Notes under the pieces: generated by a model | The model's database searches: none | The model's input: the letters and a program-made list of their open reading frames with translations, nothing else | Told to the model about the DNA's origin: nothing | Source of the DNA: Anaeramoeba flamelloides | Taxonomy: Eukaryota > Metamonada > Anaeramoebidae | Assembly (NCBI GenBank): GCA_027625915.1 | Contig: JANTQA010000056.1 | Location: 1 to 64,000, forward strand | Length of the DNA stretch: 64,000 nt | Direction of reading: 5' to 3' | Shown here: positions 35,035-47,582 of the stretch, piece by piece | Layout: the number at the start of each line of letters is the position of its first letter | How positions within the stretch are numbered: position 1 is the first letter of the stretch | Position numbers and translations under genes: made by a program

Positions 35035-37964
35035 CCGAAAGAGACATATACCACTTTTTTTTCTTCTTTTATTATCTTTAACATTTATTACTGATATATT
35101 TTAAATTAATGAAGAACTATTTATCCAACCCCTTTATAAAAAAAAAAAAAAAATAAAAAAATTAAAAAAACAAACAAAACAACTACTCTTTGAAATTTAA
35201 ATATCTCTTAAATATTCAAATCAGTTGAAAAATTGTAATAGTATTTTGTCAATTTAACAATTTATAAAATGAAGAGGAGAAAAAGTTCTAATAAAAATAA
35301 AACATTCCATCTTAGATTCAAATAAATAATATAGTAAAAACAATATTTTTTAACCACATCTGTAATCATATTTTATGTTATTTTTATAAAGAAAATTAAA
35401 TAAACAATAAATTGTTTTTTAAACTAAATAAAACGAATATCCGATTTGATTAAAATTAATGTCAGGAAATAACATTAATTTTGTAATTATGAGAAATTAA
35501 AAAGACAAAAAAAAAAACTCAATAATTGTTTTAAAAACTTTTACTATTTTGAAAGAATTTATTTCAATCCTTTTTATTTTATTCGTTTGGAAACTCTACC
35601 TGAAACAAGAATTTTTTTTTTTCAAAACAATTACAAACATATTGTATAATTTCTCATTTATCAAAATTCTGAAAAAATTTTGTAGAGGTTCCATTGAATC
35701 TGGATCAGGAAAGAAAGAGAAAACATCAAGTAACATCTTCTGTTAGAATTGAAAAAAATGAAGGTCAAAAAATCATCAACGAAGATGAAGGGAGAGAAAA
35801 AGAGAAAGAGAAAGAGAAAGAGAAAGAGAAAGAGAAAGAGAAAGAGATTATAATAGAAGAACAAAAGAAAAAAAGATTTCGGAAATTAGATTTGAAATCA
35901 AATAAAAATGGAGAGTCTGATCTTGACAAAAATTTTTTATTACTTTTTGAGCAATTTCAGGATGAAAAAAATAAAGCCGAATTATTTAAATTGTATCTCG
36001 AAGTAGAAAAAGAAAAAGAAAAAACTAAACAAGTAACAGAAACAGAAAAAACTAAACAAGTAACAGAAAAAACTAAACAACTCCAAATCCAATTAGAACT
36101 AAAAAATAATTTTGGAGCAACAACAACATCTAATTCAGAATTTACCATAAATAACCAACTGAAAAAGAATGTTGTTATACTAAACGAAACCCCATTCAAT
36201 TATGGAAATGCTTCAATCGAAGAAATCGAAAATCTTCAAATATTACTCAAGCAATTATTTGAACCTCATCAAAAAGAAATTCAAAATTCAATTAATCACA
36301 AAAAACTTGTGAAAATTGCAGTAAAAATATTTTTAGAACTGGAATCACCATTCTTCACAATCAAGAATAGAGAAAAATTTGCGATTCCAAATCTTGAAAG
36401 TATAAATAAACCTGATTTTTGGATTGAATATCAAAATCATTGTGAAGAAATACATAAGCAGAAGCCCGATCTCTTACATATTCTTGGTTTTATTGATATC
36501 AAAAATTGTGTAAGTTCAATTATAAGCAATTACTCAAAAGGACAAGCAGAAAAATATGTCAAACGTGTGATTGAAAAAATTTCAATTGTAAGAAACAGTT
36601 TTTTTTGTATATTGACTGATTTACAAAAAGCACAAATCATATTATACAAAGCTGATCAAGAGAAGTTTTACCAAAGTCCTCTTCTAGATTTTATTCCTGT
36701 TCTAACACATTTATGTCTGAACCCAAACAATTTTGATAATTTTGATCTGAAAATCAAATGCAAAGAAAAAACATTTCAATGTGTTAAAACAATTGCAATA
36801 ACAAAATTATCTTCCGTATTTCATCTCAGTAGAAAAAAAATTGAAAAAATTGAAAAAACCGAACAAGTAAAACTAGTAGTACAGGGAAAGGGGAAGGGAC
36901 AGGCAAAGAAAAAAGAAAAAGAAAAAGAAAAGGAAATTGAAATTGAAATTGAAATAGAGCAAGAAAAAGAGCAAGAGCAAGAGCAAGAGCAAGAGCAAGA
37001 GCAAGAGCAAGAGCAAAAATTAAATTAATTGGTATTGAAATTATGCAATCAAACACATCACTTCGAAAGAGAGAAACATACTCTTGAAAGAATAATGGAA
37101 AAATTCCAACAAAGAGAAAAAGAAAAAGAAAAAGAAAAAGAAAAAGAAAAAGAACAGGAAAAAGAACAGGAAAAAGATGTAGAGGTATTTAAGGATCATT
37201 TTATAAAATTGGTTTTTTCTGATCACAACAAGAGAATTCTATATTTGAGTCCTGTTGGAAAGCAAATCGATACATCAGAATTTATTTTAGATTTTTGGGA
37301 GAATGTAATTAAGTGTGTAGAGCTGTTACATAATTTTGGGATCTTCCATCGTGATATTCGAATTACTAATATTCTTATCAACAAAAATAATGAAAACCTT
37401 CCCTTAATTATCGATTTTGGATGTGCAATCAAAAAAGATGATGAAGTTTATTTTGAGGGTGGAGGGCAATTCTTGCTAAAAAACAAAAGAGAAGAAGAAG
37501 AAAACAATGGCAACAAAAAGACAAAATTTACTATAGCTGAAGAATATCAAATCTTGGCTAATTCTGTTTTTTATGGTTTCAAACATCTAATCAAGAATAT
37601 AAATTTTCCCATTTGGTTTGAAAAATACAAATTCAATTGGTTCAGATATTACAAATTACTCTATGATCGGGTTGGTAAGGAGATAAATGAATACCCCATA
37701 AAAGATGCAGAGTCTACAAAAGATTTTTTTGATTTATTAAATAAAGCTATCAATTTGAATAGCCACAAAAACAACTAACAAACCAGAAAAATGTCTTTTT
37801 TTGAAAAAAGAATACAATTAGAAAAAAGAATACGACTGAAATTCACTGTTGTCACAAAAAATTGAGATTTAACAAAAAAATGAGATATTTTTTTTTTTTA
37901 AAAAAGATTTATGACTTTTTGAATACACAAGTGGAAACCTTTTTTAAAAATTAAATTTGTCAAA

Positions 37965-38150
37965 AAATTTTGACTTGTTTACTTATATGGTTTAAAAGAT
38001 GTTTTCAAAAATTTTTCATATCCATTTAGAGAAATTCCATCCACACTTTCCATACGTACCTAAGTTATTTCAAAACATTATTCACTTAGAGTGTACTTTA
38101 CATATATCATATAATTTTGATTCAAAAATCAGTCAAAAAATTTTCGAAAA
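37965..38150. repeat. Single dispersed satellite unit
   Basis: One full copy of the 28.9-30.3 kb unit (GTTTACTTATATGG, CATACGTACCTAAG, TAGAGTGTACTTTACAT), about 7.6 kb from the array and just downstream of the kinase-fold gene. Confidence 0.8.
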
Positions 38151-38331
38151 AAACCAGAAATTATCATCTTGTTTGAGCGAAACGAGATTTCTGACTCATA
38201 AATCGTTTTTGCGCCTTTCCTTACACACACATTCTTTTACACCATTAATTAAACAAATTTCTTTGCGTCTTGCCTTTCATCAACATCCACACCAAATGCT
38301 AACACCCCAATGACTAAGCCGAATAAAATAC

Positions 38332-38366
38332 ACTTTAGGCGATAGCTCTCCTTACTCGCGCGAGAA
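38332..38366. repeat. GC-rich hairpin
   Basis: GGCGATAGC...GAAGCGCC arms surround the palindrome CTCGCGCGAG. It is an isolated GC-rich spot in A/T-rich DNA; function unknown. Confidence 0.5.
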
Positions 38367-38935
38367 GCGCCAATAACAACTTCATCAATAACATCATTAT
38401 TATTAACATTCGAATTAAAATAAATAACATTTAAACATTAACATTAATATTAACAAAAATTCAAACTTTGATAATTTTATTTTTAATTTGTAAATTCAAA
38501 AATAACAATAAACTTCTGTGCAAAAATCAGTAACTTCAGTTCCTGGATGAGGTTTCTTGTATCTGCATAATAAATGATGGAACAATGAATAACAGTATTT
38601 CTGCAACTCAATAATCATTCAACTAACAATTCAAATCACAAAAACTTTCAATAATATTTTTTTTCAAAAAATTCACTTGTTTTAATAAAAGTATCTATAA
38701 CATCTTGCTTTTCATTTATAGTTACAAAAACATCTTTTTCCAAACAAAAATTACGATCATTGTATGATCATCACTTAAACCTAAAAGTATATCTGATGAT
38801 CAAATTGATCTATTCATTGTTTAGTATATATATATACTTACATTGTGTAAATGATTTGTTTCAAAAAATTTATTGGTCATTTTAATCATTAATTTTACAC
38901 ATGTTTCACAAAATTTTAAATTCAAATATCATTCC

Positions 38936-39060
38936 CTAAAATAGCCAGCATATTTTAGCTTTGAAAAACCCACATTGAGAACAAGAAAAATGAGATTGTT
39001 TTTCTAGACATTTATTGCAAACTTCAACATGATCATTTGGTTTGCAAGTTTGGATCTGTT
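38936..39060 (-). pseudogene. Cys-rich C-terminal coding remnant
   Basis: The minus strand reads TCKPNDHVEVCNKCLEKQ then SHFSCSQCGFFKAKICWLF and a TAG stop. The spacing of Cys pairs suggests a zinc ribbon. Upstream it is only Lys/Glu-rich and the frame is lost, so this is probably the end of a decayed gene. The last 50 bases nearly match part of the rRNA-like fragment at 395-445. Confidence 0.35.
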
Positions 39061-40497
39061 TTTTGATTTTTTCCTTTTTCTTTCTTTTCTTTCTTTTGTT
39101 TGGATTCAGTTTTTTCCATTTGTTTGGTTTTATTTAATTTTTCCATAGACGTATTTATTCTTCTAGATTGTGTTTTTTAGCCTAATTTTTTTTCTTTTTG
39201 GTTTGGTTGAGAATAAAGAAAAAAAAAACAAAGAAGAAAAGTTTAAAGAGAAAAATATTTTAAAAATGAAATTCTCTATCTTGGTTTTTTTTATTTGGTC
39301 AATCACCACCAGACAAATCTTTTGAATTAAATGACATAAATTTTTTCAAGTTTCTAATTGATTTCAATATTTTAAACAATTTTTTTTTTTGTATTGATTC
39401 GACGAAAAAATGTTCAAAACCAAAAATTATGTTACTTAAGAATTTGTTTAATTGATTTAAATTGAACTTTATGAACTTCTTGAAGGGAAAATTATAAACG
39501 AAAAGAATTTGAGAAAAAATGTCCTAATTTGTTTGTTTTTTTCTATTCACATGATTTTTTATAATTGTCACAAGTTTGAAATTACCAGAAATAGTCAGAT
39601 TTGGGTTTTTTAAAAATTTAGAAAAGATATAAGTTTGTTGGTCACTAGAAATTGTTGTTTGAGTATTACGAAATATTTCCAATAAAATTATAATAACAAT
39701 AAAATTAAAAACAAAAAATCTAAGTCTATTCTACTTTGGTTGGTTCTTGGATTTTTTCAAAAGAGTTTAAGTAATTAAATCAAAAATTGTTTCTTTGATC
39801 TTAATTAGAATTTATTTTATTGGGCATTAAAAATGAAATACAGACTAAAATAGAAACAAAAAAATAATAAAATTGTTCTAAGCCAAATTTTTTGACTATT
39901 GTTGAGTCCAAGACCTTGGGATTATTTATAACATTTTCATACATATTTTCATTGATCAAGAAATGTATTCAAAGTTGTGAAGATATCTTTTTTATGTTTT
40001 TTTTTCAACAAGACAATATGTTTATTTTAAACAAATTCTTTGAAAAAATTGGTAATTCTTATTTTAGACAACCAAAAGGAGAAAATTCAAAAAATATAAT
40101 AATAATCTTTTCAGATAACATTTAAGGGAAGAAATAAGTCCACCCAAAAATTTTTTAAAAAAACCAAAATTCTGAACAAACAAATCTATTTAGCAACAAA
40201 ATAAAGCAATCTTTTATTATTTATTTTTTTAAAAAATTTCTGGAAGGATGGTACAAGAAAAGTTTCCAATGATATTTAAATATTGTTTGATCATTTTAGT
40301 AATGACTTTTGTTTTTTTTTTTTTTTTTTTTATGAAAATTTCTTTTTTATCTTATGTGAAAATAAAATCATACAATCTATTCTGAAGGTTTCTCTTAATT
40401 GAGCCTCTCAGAATTAGATTTTTTCTAAATAAAAATATTTTTTTGATTTTGGTAAATCTTGAGGATCAAGAAGAACTCTCATATTATTTCCATTTGG

Positions 40498-40536
<39 letters not shown>

Positions 40537-43500
40537 GAATAAATAGAATATTAATTATAAGTTGGTTGATAGAAAAAACTTTAAATAAACGAAATAGTAA
40601 GATTGATCATTTTTCGAAGAAAGTAATAGTTGAACAGAAGAGAAAACTTGAACTTGAACATGAATGGCTTGGGTTTTTCAATTTATTTAATTTAAAATCA
40701 AGAATTAGATTATTAATATGGAATATTTTTGTCCCAAAGTTGAAATAATTTAATATTCAAGCGATAAGCAAAAAATATAAATTACAAATAATTTTAATAT
40801 CTCATAAATTATGAAAACTCCAATAGAAAAATCAACGTCGAAACCCAACTAATTTTTTATTGATAGAATTTTTTAAATTGAGTTTTTGATTAAAAATAAA
40901 AACTAAAAATTTGATGAAAAAATTTTGTTGTATATATGGAGAGCATCAATCAAAAAAAATTAGACTCAATAAGAACTTAAATGAACTTCTCCAAAATTCA
41001 CTTAGAGATTGGGAATTTAAATAAGATTGGTAATAAACCCAGATTAATGAAAAAAACAAATATAATTTTTTACAAGGACGTGCAAAAAAATTATTTCAAT
41101 AAAAATACCCACTTTGATTTATTAAACTTTTAGTCTTAAAAAAATCGATCATTTTCAAACACTCTGACCCAATTAAATTTTCCAAAACTTTAAAAAAGTT
41201 CTCAAATTTTCAAATTTTTTTAAAAATTTTTCAAATTTTGAGTCCTGAAAATGGAAAATTGAAATATCGAATTTAAGTTGATGTTGATCATTGTAACATT
41301 AAGGTTGATTTTGAAAAAAAAGAATTTTCAAATTAAAATTATTTCGATTATTCATATTCTAGTTTGTTTGTTAATTTTGTAAATGTTGGAAATTCAAAGA
41401 AAAAAATTGTAGTCATCAAAATTTTTTTTAAAGTTTGAAAGATTTAAATAATAAGGATTAATTTATTATGAGTTATATTGACCATTTTTGCCTAAATATG
41501 AAACTTTAAAATTTTCTTACTAATACACTATCTAATCTTACATATCAATTTCCTTCTACAAACTGTCAAATTTTTTTTTTAGGTTTTTTTGTTTTGAGAG
41601 ATTTTACAAGCAACATAAAAAACACATTTTTCTTTTTTAAGAGAGTAACATCAACATAACACCGATTGAAATTGAAATATATGATAGTTTATTAAAATAT
41701 TATTTGTACTTCTTAAGCTATTCAGTTTTTGGCTCTCTAAAAACTTTAGAACAAAAAAAGTGAAAAAATAAATTTTTACTAATATTTACAAAGAAAATAT
41801 TAAAAACAATAATTGATAAAAAAAATTAAAAAAAAGGTGATTTCAAATTTTTTTTTTTTTTTTTATTTGAAGAAAGTTAATAAAAATAATGTTGATTTTC
41901 AATGATAAATTGAAGAGCAAAATTTGGGATCATGTTACCTTACAGAGAGATAATTTTATTAAATAAATATTATATTTAGAATTTTCTTTAAACGGGAAAT
42001 CAAGATTCAAAAATATGAATATCTTGAAAAAAAAAATTAATTTATGACAAATTCTTTTTTATTGACCATTTTCACTAAAAGATGTTGGATTTTAAACCCA
42101 CTTTATTTTTATGTTATGGGTCAATACTATACTGATCATGTGAACTCTTGATATTGTTTAGGAATAAAATCTGGAAAACAATATTCAAAATTAAATTATT
42201 AAAAAAGAGACTCAAAAAAATAAAAAACAAATTTTTTTTATCAAATCGAAAATATTCAAATAAAATAAAGATCAGATCTTTTTTTCTGAAAATTCATTTT
42301 ACAAATTGAATTCTTTATCAAACAAAATATCATTTCCTAAACGAGAGTAATATTTTTCCCTTACCTTTAAAATTTAATTCTTGGTGAAATAACAACTTTT
42401 ATACATTTGGGAAAAAAACAAAATAATAGTTATAATCATTTAAAAAAAATGGTAAATGAGAATTAAGTGGAAGTGAATTTTATGAAAAAATCTTGAAAAT
42501 TAAGCAGATCTATAAGAATAAAATTGGGTACATAATATTTTGATTTAAATACAATTATTTCTATCTTCCCATCAAACAAACCTTTTTGATTAGTTGATCT
42601 TTCTTGTTTGTTTTTATTTCATTAATTTATATTTAAAACTCCTGCCGTGTCGGTTCGTTTTTATTGATTTATACTTTGGTTGATTTTTTATAGATTTGTG
42701 TTAACATATTTCAAGAATCAAAAAATTTTTATATAAAAACAGAAATTCAATCGAAATATTTTTAGATAAATCAAGAACAGTCTACTATTCTTGGGTTACA
42801 TTTTAAAATAAAGATAAATTATAATGATTTATACCTTCGGTTTTCAACTAATTTGGAAATTTAAAAATTTTCTTTATTAAAATTATCATGTACAAAAAAC
42901 TCCAAAATAAAATTCAATTCTATGAAAAAAGGATTTTAAATGTAAAATTCAAAAAAAATATATCAGATATTTTGATCCCAAAAAACCAAATAACTGATGA
43001 TATTTTGATCCCAAAAAAAACAAATAACTGCTGTTTTTAGGTTACAATTAAGTTTCTGTGATTCTTTGAAGAAGATCCAAATAAAAGTATTTGATCGTAT
43101 CTAATTCTTTGATCGATCAATATTTCTTCGTGAAATTTCAACAAATTTACTATTACATTTTTTTGTTCTGTTCTCTCCAAAATTTTTAACATATCCTTTT
43201 TTTTATTTGGTTAAATAATTAATTATTTTTTGTTTTGTGGAAGATGAAATGGATAAATAATTGTAAACATTGCAGTTAGTTAGGGTTTCGAATTTAGCAT
43301 TTCACATTTAAATTATTTCATCAGAATTTATTTTCCAAATTTGAATTTTGGTGTGTTAAAAATTTTGAATTGGAGTTTATTATATTATAACTATATTTAT
43401 ATATATAAATATAAATATATCTCTTTATATTTATTAACCTATATTTAAATATTCCATTACCTAAAACTTTAACTTTTTTTATTACTGGTTTCCTTTATCA

Positions 43501-43966
43501 AAATTCAATGCTGTAATGTGGGTTTCTTCGATTTCTTCGATTTCTTCGATTTCTCTTCATTTTCCAATCAAAAATTATGGGTTTCATTTTTGTTTTCCCG
43601 TTGAACTTTTTTTCCAAAAAACGTTTTATTAAAATATATATCTAACAAACAACTCTTCAAATTCCAAATTGAAAATTTCAAAAAAAAAATTCAATTCCAA
43701 AACAAAAACAATTTTATTTATTGTAAAAAAAGTTGTATAAGTAAGTGATTGATATTTGATAAAATTTTCTTTTTAGAGTTTCTAAATCTGATTATTCTTA
43801 TCCATTTTAGTATATTCAGAATTTATTTTTACTTTTCTTTTTATTTTGATTATTCTTGTTAGAATAATGTCTAAATTTTCGAAAATGATCATGAATTAAT
43901 TGATCTTATCAATCATTTTTTATTTTTTTGCTTCCTTATTTTTTTTATTGCTCATCCTCATTATTT

Positions 43967-46900
43967 TTATTTTTTTTGATTTACTTTTATAGGTGTGAAA
44001 ATTTGTCTAATTGGTTGGTTAGGTTTTTTTAAATCATTTAATGCATTATAGCATTTCTCCCCAATAAATGATTTTAATTGATTTGGGTGCAAAAATATAA
44101 GATTCATTTTTTCTGGGATTGTCAGCATTTTTTCATATTCTTCATTTTCCTTCTTCTTCTTTTTATTTTTTTTTTTTTTGATCACAAGACAATTTGGAGA
44201 AAATTTCAGAATTTCATCATTAACAAAACATTTTTTAAAATATTTTTTATGTTTTTGAATTTCTTTCTGAAAATCATTAATGTTCTTATTGTTCATTTTT
44301 TGTAATTCATTGGTTTTGGATAATGGAAGATACAAAAAGTCAGATTTGCCTTCAAATATTCTATTAAATTCACCTCCTTGCTGTAAATTAGTTATGCAAA
44401 TTAGAAAAATTAGATCAATGTTAAATTTCCCCCTTGTGTATTCAAGTAAAAGTTGTGTTTTTTTTATTTCTTTTTGAAGAGTAGAAACATTAAAAGATGT
44501 AGTGGTTGCATAATTTTTTGCTTGAATTGCAAGAACAACAAATCTAATATTTGCGTTCTTTCCCTCTTTAACTGTGTGAATTAAATATAAATCAGCTGAA
44601 TGAGATTGTGGTCCTGGTTTTAAAATGATTGTTGTTGGGTGTTCATATTTTTCCTTGATAATTTTAAAAAGTAACTTCCAATTTTCTTGTTTCATTGTTC
44701 TTAGTTTATTAAATTTGTTAATCAATTTAGTTATGTCTTCTTCTTCTTCTTCTTCTTCTTCTTCTTCTTCTTCTTCTTCTTCTTCTTCTTCTTCTTCTTC
44801 TTTATTTTCATTTTTATTTTTATTTTTATGTTCTTCTTTTTTTTTTTTTTTTTCTTTTTCAATTTTTTGTAAACGGATAATTGGTTTGTTTAATGGGAAC
44901 TTAAATGGTATTACATTATCATCAAGATCTGAATTAGACAATTTTTCTACCTTATTATTAGATTCATTTTCATTTTCTTTTTCTTTTTCTTTTTCTTTTT
45001 CATTTTCTTTTTCTTTTCGTTTGGCTTGAATTAAATCACAGAATAAAGAATTAATATGCGGAGATAATAATTTTAAATTCTTTGTCATAATTAATTGAAA
45101 TGCCAAAATTTTTAAAATAATTTGTTCAAAAAATTCTCCTTGATCAATAATTTCATTCGGTGAGTCTATGTTCAATAATTTTAAGGGGTTGATTGTTTTA
45201 TATTCATTTTCAAATCTTGGTTCATCTCTTAGATACTTAATCAAATAACCAGGAACAATGATTTTAAATTTTTTTATTATTTTTCTGTTTTTTTGCATAT
45301 CTTCAACTTCTTTGATACGAAGATTAAATTTATCAATAAGATACAATGCATTGTATGAAACAATTTCATTCTTCTTTTGATTTTGAATTTGAAATTGAAA
45401 ATCTTTAGTTGAAAAATAAATACCAAGTGCTCCAATAAATATTAAAAAATAATATTCACAAATTAAGTCTTCAGGAATATTACCAAATGATCTCCATATT
45501 CTTTTATCTGTTTCAATTATTTGATTAAAAACTTTCTCTAAAAATTGATTAATAATCTCTTTATTTTTAAATACTGGGGAATTTTCTCCATTTTTATATT
45601 TCTGTGAAAGAAGATCTCCGATCCATTCAATCAATCTTGGTGTTCCTCCTGTTTTGACCAGAACTTGTTCAAAAAAATAATTAATAATTTCTTCATCGAC
45701 TTTTTCTGTTTCTTTTTCTTTTTCTTTTTCTTTTTCGTTTTTGTTTTCTTTTTCATTTTCATTTTCGGTCTTTTTTTCGAATTTATTATTATTTAAATCA
45801 AACATATATTGATAATAAGTAACATTCTTATTTTCATTATTATTGTAATTATCTGTATTTTGATTATTGAAAGAAATAAATGATTCCTTGAAAAGTTGAA
45901 TTAAATTTTCTTTGTTAAAAGGTGGAAGTGTAATTCTATAAGAATCAGTTGGTGAAACTGAATAGTTGTTATCAGAATATTTTAAATATCCTTGGCCAAT
46001 TAAACTAAAATTGCAAGACTTTCCCGCACACAAAAGATGAATCCTTTTCCTGTTTATCAAAGTTTCCAATTGTTGATCCCAAAAGTAATAATATTTTGTA
46101 AGTTTTTCAAGTTCAAAAGAAATAAATTTTTCTGTGGTTCTTATGTTTTTGAGATATTCCTGAAAATGGGTATTATTGTTATAATTCCATTTTTCAATTT
46201 TATCAATTTCATCAAGAAAAATATAAAAGTGATGATTTCTGGTTGCATTCGCAAGAAAAGCACCAAATTTCTTTTTTTCTAATTGTTTTCTCTCTTCTTC
46301 ATTAATCTCAAATTCTATTTGTTCAAGAATTCTGTCTTTTAGGTACTCTTCAAATCCTTCATATGATGGAATCTCTGTCATCTCAATTAGAATAATTTTG
46401 GAATTTAATAAATTGTTGAGCTCAAGTGGGTATGATTGGACTACCTTAATTACTTTGTCGATTTGTGGATCATTAAATTTCTGTTTTGTCTCAAGAATAT
46501 TGCGTAATTGTTTGATAAAATGTTTACCAAACCAAGTTTTTCCAGTTCCAAACATATTCGATATAAAAAATAGTGCTGGTTTGGTAAAGCCACCAAAAGA
46601 GATGTTTCCTTTTTTTTTTCGTTCAACAAGGATCATAGATTTTGCAAGTGTTAAAATTTCAACTTCTCGATCAACAAAAGTGAATATTTCTGGTTCAAAA
46701 TCTTTTTCTTTTTTTTTTTTTTTTAATTTTATTCAGATTTTTTTTATTTACAAGAAAGAAAAATTATGATAATTTGAAATAAAAAAAAAAAATTAATGCT
46801 TCTGTGATTTCTGTGATTTCTGTGATTTCTGTCATTGTTTGTTTTTTTTTTTTTTTAGAATCGTAATTTAAAAAGATGAAACTTACCTTGAGTTTTTTTT

Positions 46901-47582
46901 TGCTTTTGGAACTTTTTCGTTACTTTTCCAATTGAGAGACTTTTTGTATTTTTTGTCAGCACACCCATATGAATTCTTCCTTCTTGTTTATTGATGCTGT
47001 TGTTTTGTTCTTTGAGAAGTACGTTTTGTTCTTTGATCTCCATATTTTGTTCTTTGATAAGTTCATTTTGCTTGTCTATCCTGTTGTTGTTCTTTTATTT
47101 GTTGATTTTGTTTATCGATCTGTACATTTTGCTTGTCAATCTGTGCATTTTGTTCTTTTCTAAGTTCGTTTTGTGCTTTTTCCTGATTTTCTTTTCTCTT
47201 AATTCTTCTGTTCAATCTCTTTAAATTGTTTTTCATTTTGTTCAATTCCCTTTTTTCTTTTTTTTGTTAACTTTGATTCTTTTTCTTCTTTTTCTTCTAT
47301 TTTGATTTCTAAATCATCCAATTCCTCATAAAGCACATTAAGTTCTTTTTTCGTTTCATTAAGTTCTTTTTTCGTTTCATCATGTTCTTCTTCCAGTTTT
47401 GTTCTTCTTGTTTCCATTTTGTTTCTTTTTTCTTTCATTTCATCATGTTCATTTTCAAGCTTGGTTCTTCTTTCCTCCATTTGTTTGCGTACTTTGATCA
47501 TTTCATCACGTTCCTGATCAAGTTTTTTTATTCTTTCTTCCATTTGTTTTTCATATTCACTTTGTTTTTGGTTTGGGTTCAT
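43967..47582 (-). CDS. Coiled-coil / P-loop NTPase / nuclease-fold gene (module 2), with breaks
   Basis: Paralogue of module 1. The coiled-coil exon starts at ATG 47582 (MNPNQKQSEYEKQ) and ends at 46887. A 179-bp phase-1 intron (46886-46708, donor GTAAGT) leads into the large exon at 46707, which opens EKDFEPEIFTFVDREVEIL. The large exon is open for about 910 residues with a Walker A-like NMFGTGKT (the first Gly is Asn), Walker B FYIFLDEID, an AGKS motif and a long Glu/Lys tract. Its C-terminal nuclease fold has SADLYLIH...VVLAIQAKNY (D...QxK). The coiled-coil exon carries about two breaks, so the gene may be inactive or miscalled at homopolymers. TTTCTGTGA minisatellites lie in the intron and upstream. 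Confidence 0.7.
46798..46836. repeat. TTTCTGTGA minisatellite in module 2 intron
   Basis: About four 9-bp units inside the intron. An inverted tract of the same unit lies upstream of the gene at 47650-47680, so the pair brackets the coiled-coil exon. Confidence 0.8.

Larger units (their letters stand above)
33166..37778 (+). pseudogene. B-box / nuclease-fold / kinase-fold Crinkler-like gene, broken about once
   Basis: Exon 1 (33166-33400) starts MDQNETKR, has a short Gln run, and holds a B-box zinc finger with Cys35, 38, 47, 50, 55, 58, Asp59, His63 and His71, ending HVRTEPKI. A phase-1 intron of about 2.3 kb joins it in frame to an exon opening KVPLNLDQE. Next come Lys/Glu repeats, a nuclease-fold region (KPDFWIEY...GFIDIKN, then QAEKYVKRV), a Glu/Gln tract, and a protein kinase-like region with YLSPVGKQI, HRDIRITNIL and IIDFGCAI. 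This nuclease-plus-kinase pairing is known among Crinkler (CRN) effectors. It looks broken about once; whether that is real or a sequencing error cannot be told. No glycine-rich loop was seen. Confidence 0.7.
37779..43966. other. 6-kb gene-poor region
   Basis: Mostly A/T-rich DNA. Supported contents are a lone satellite unit (37.97-38.15 kb), a GC-richer patch with hairpins (38.17-38.37 kb), a Cys-rich coding remnant (38.94-39.06 kb), a TA run near 40.50 kb and a GATTTCTTC minisatellite near 43.53 kb. No other open frame looked protein-like. Confidence 0.5.

Noticed and set aside
44625-45029. Long Ser- or Phe-rich open frames opposite Lys/Glu repeats (also near 13.3, 25.8, 59.2 and 60.4 kb)
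   Set aside because: They are antisense by-products of GAA/AAAAAG microsatellites inside genes on the other strand and have no independent support.
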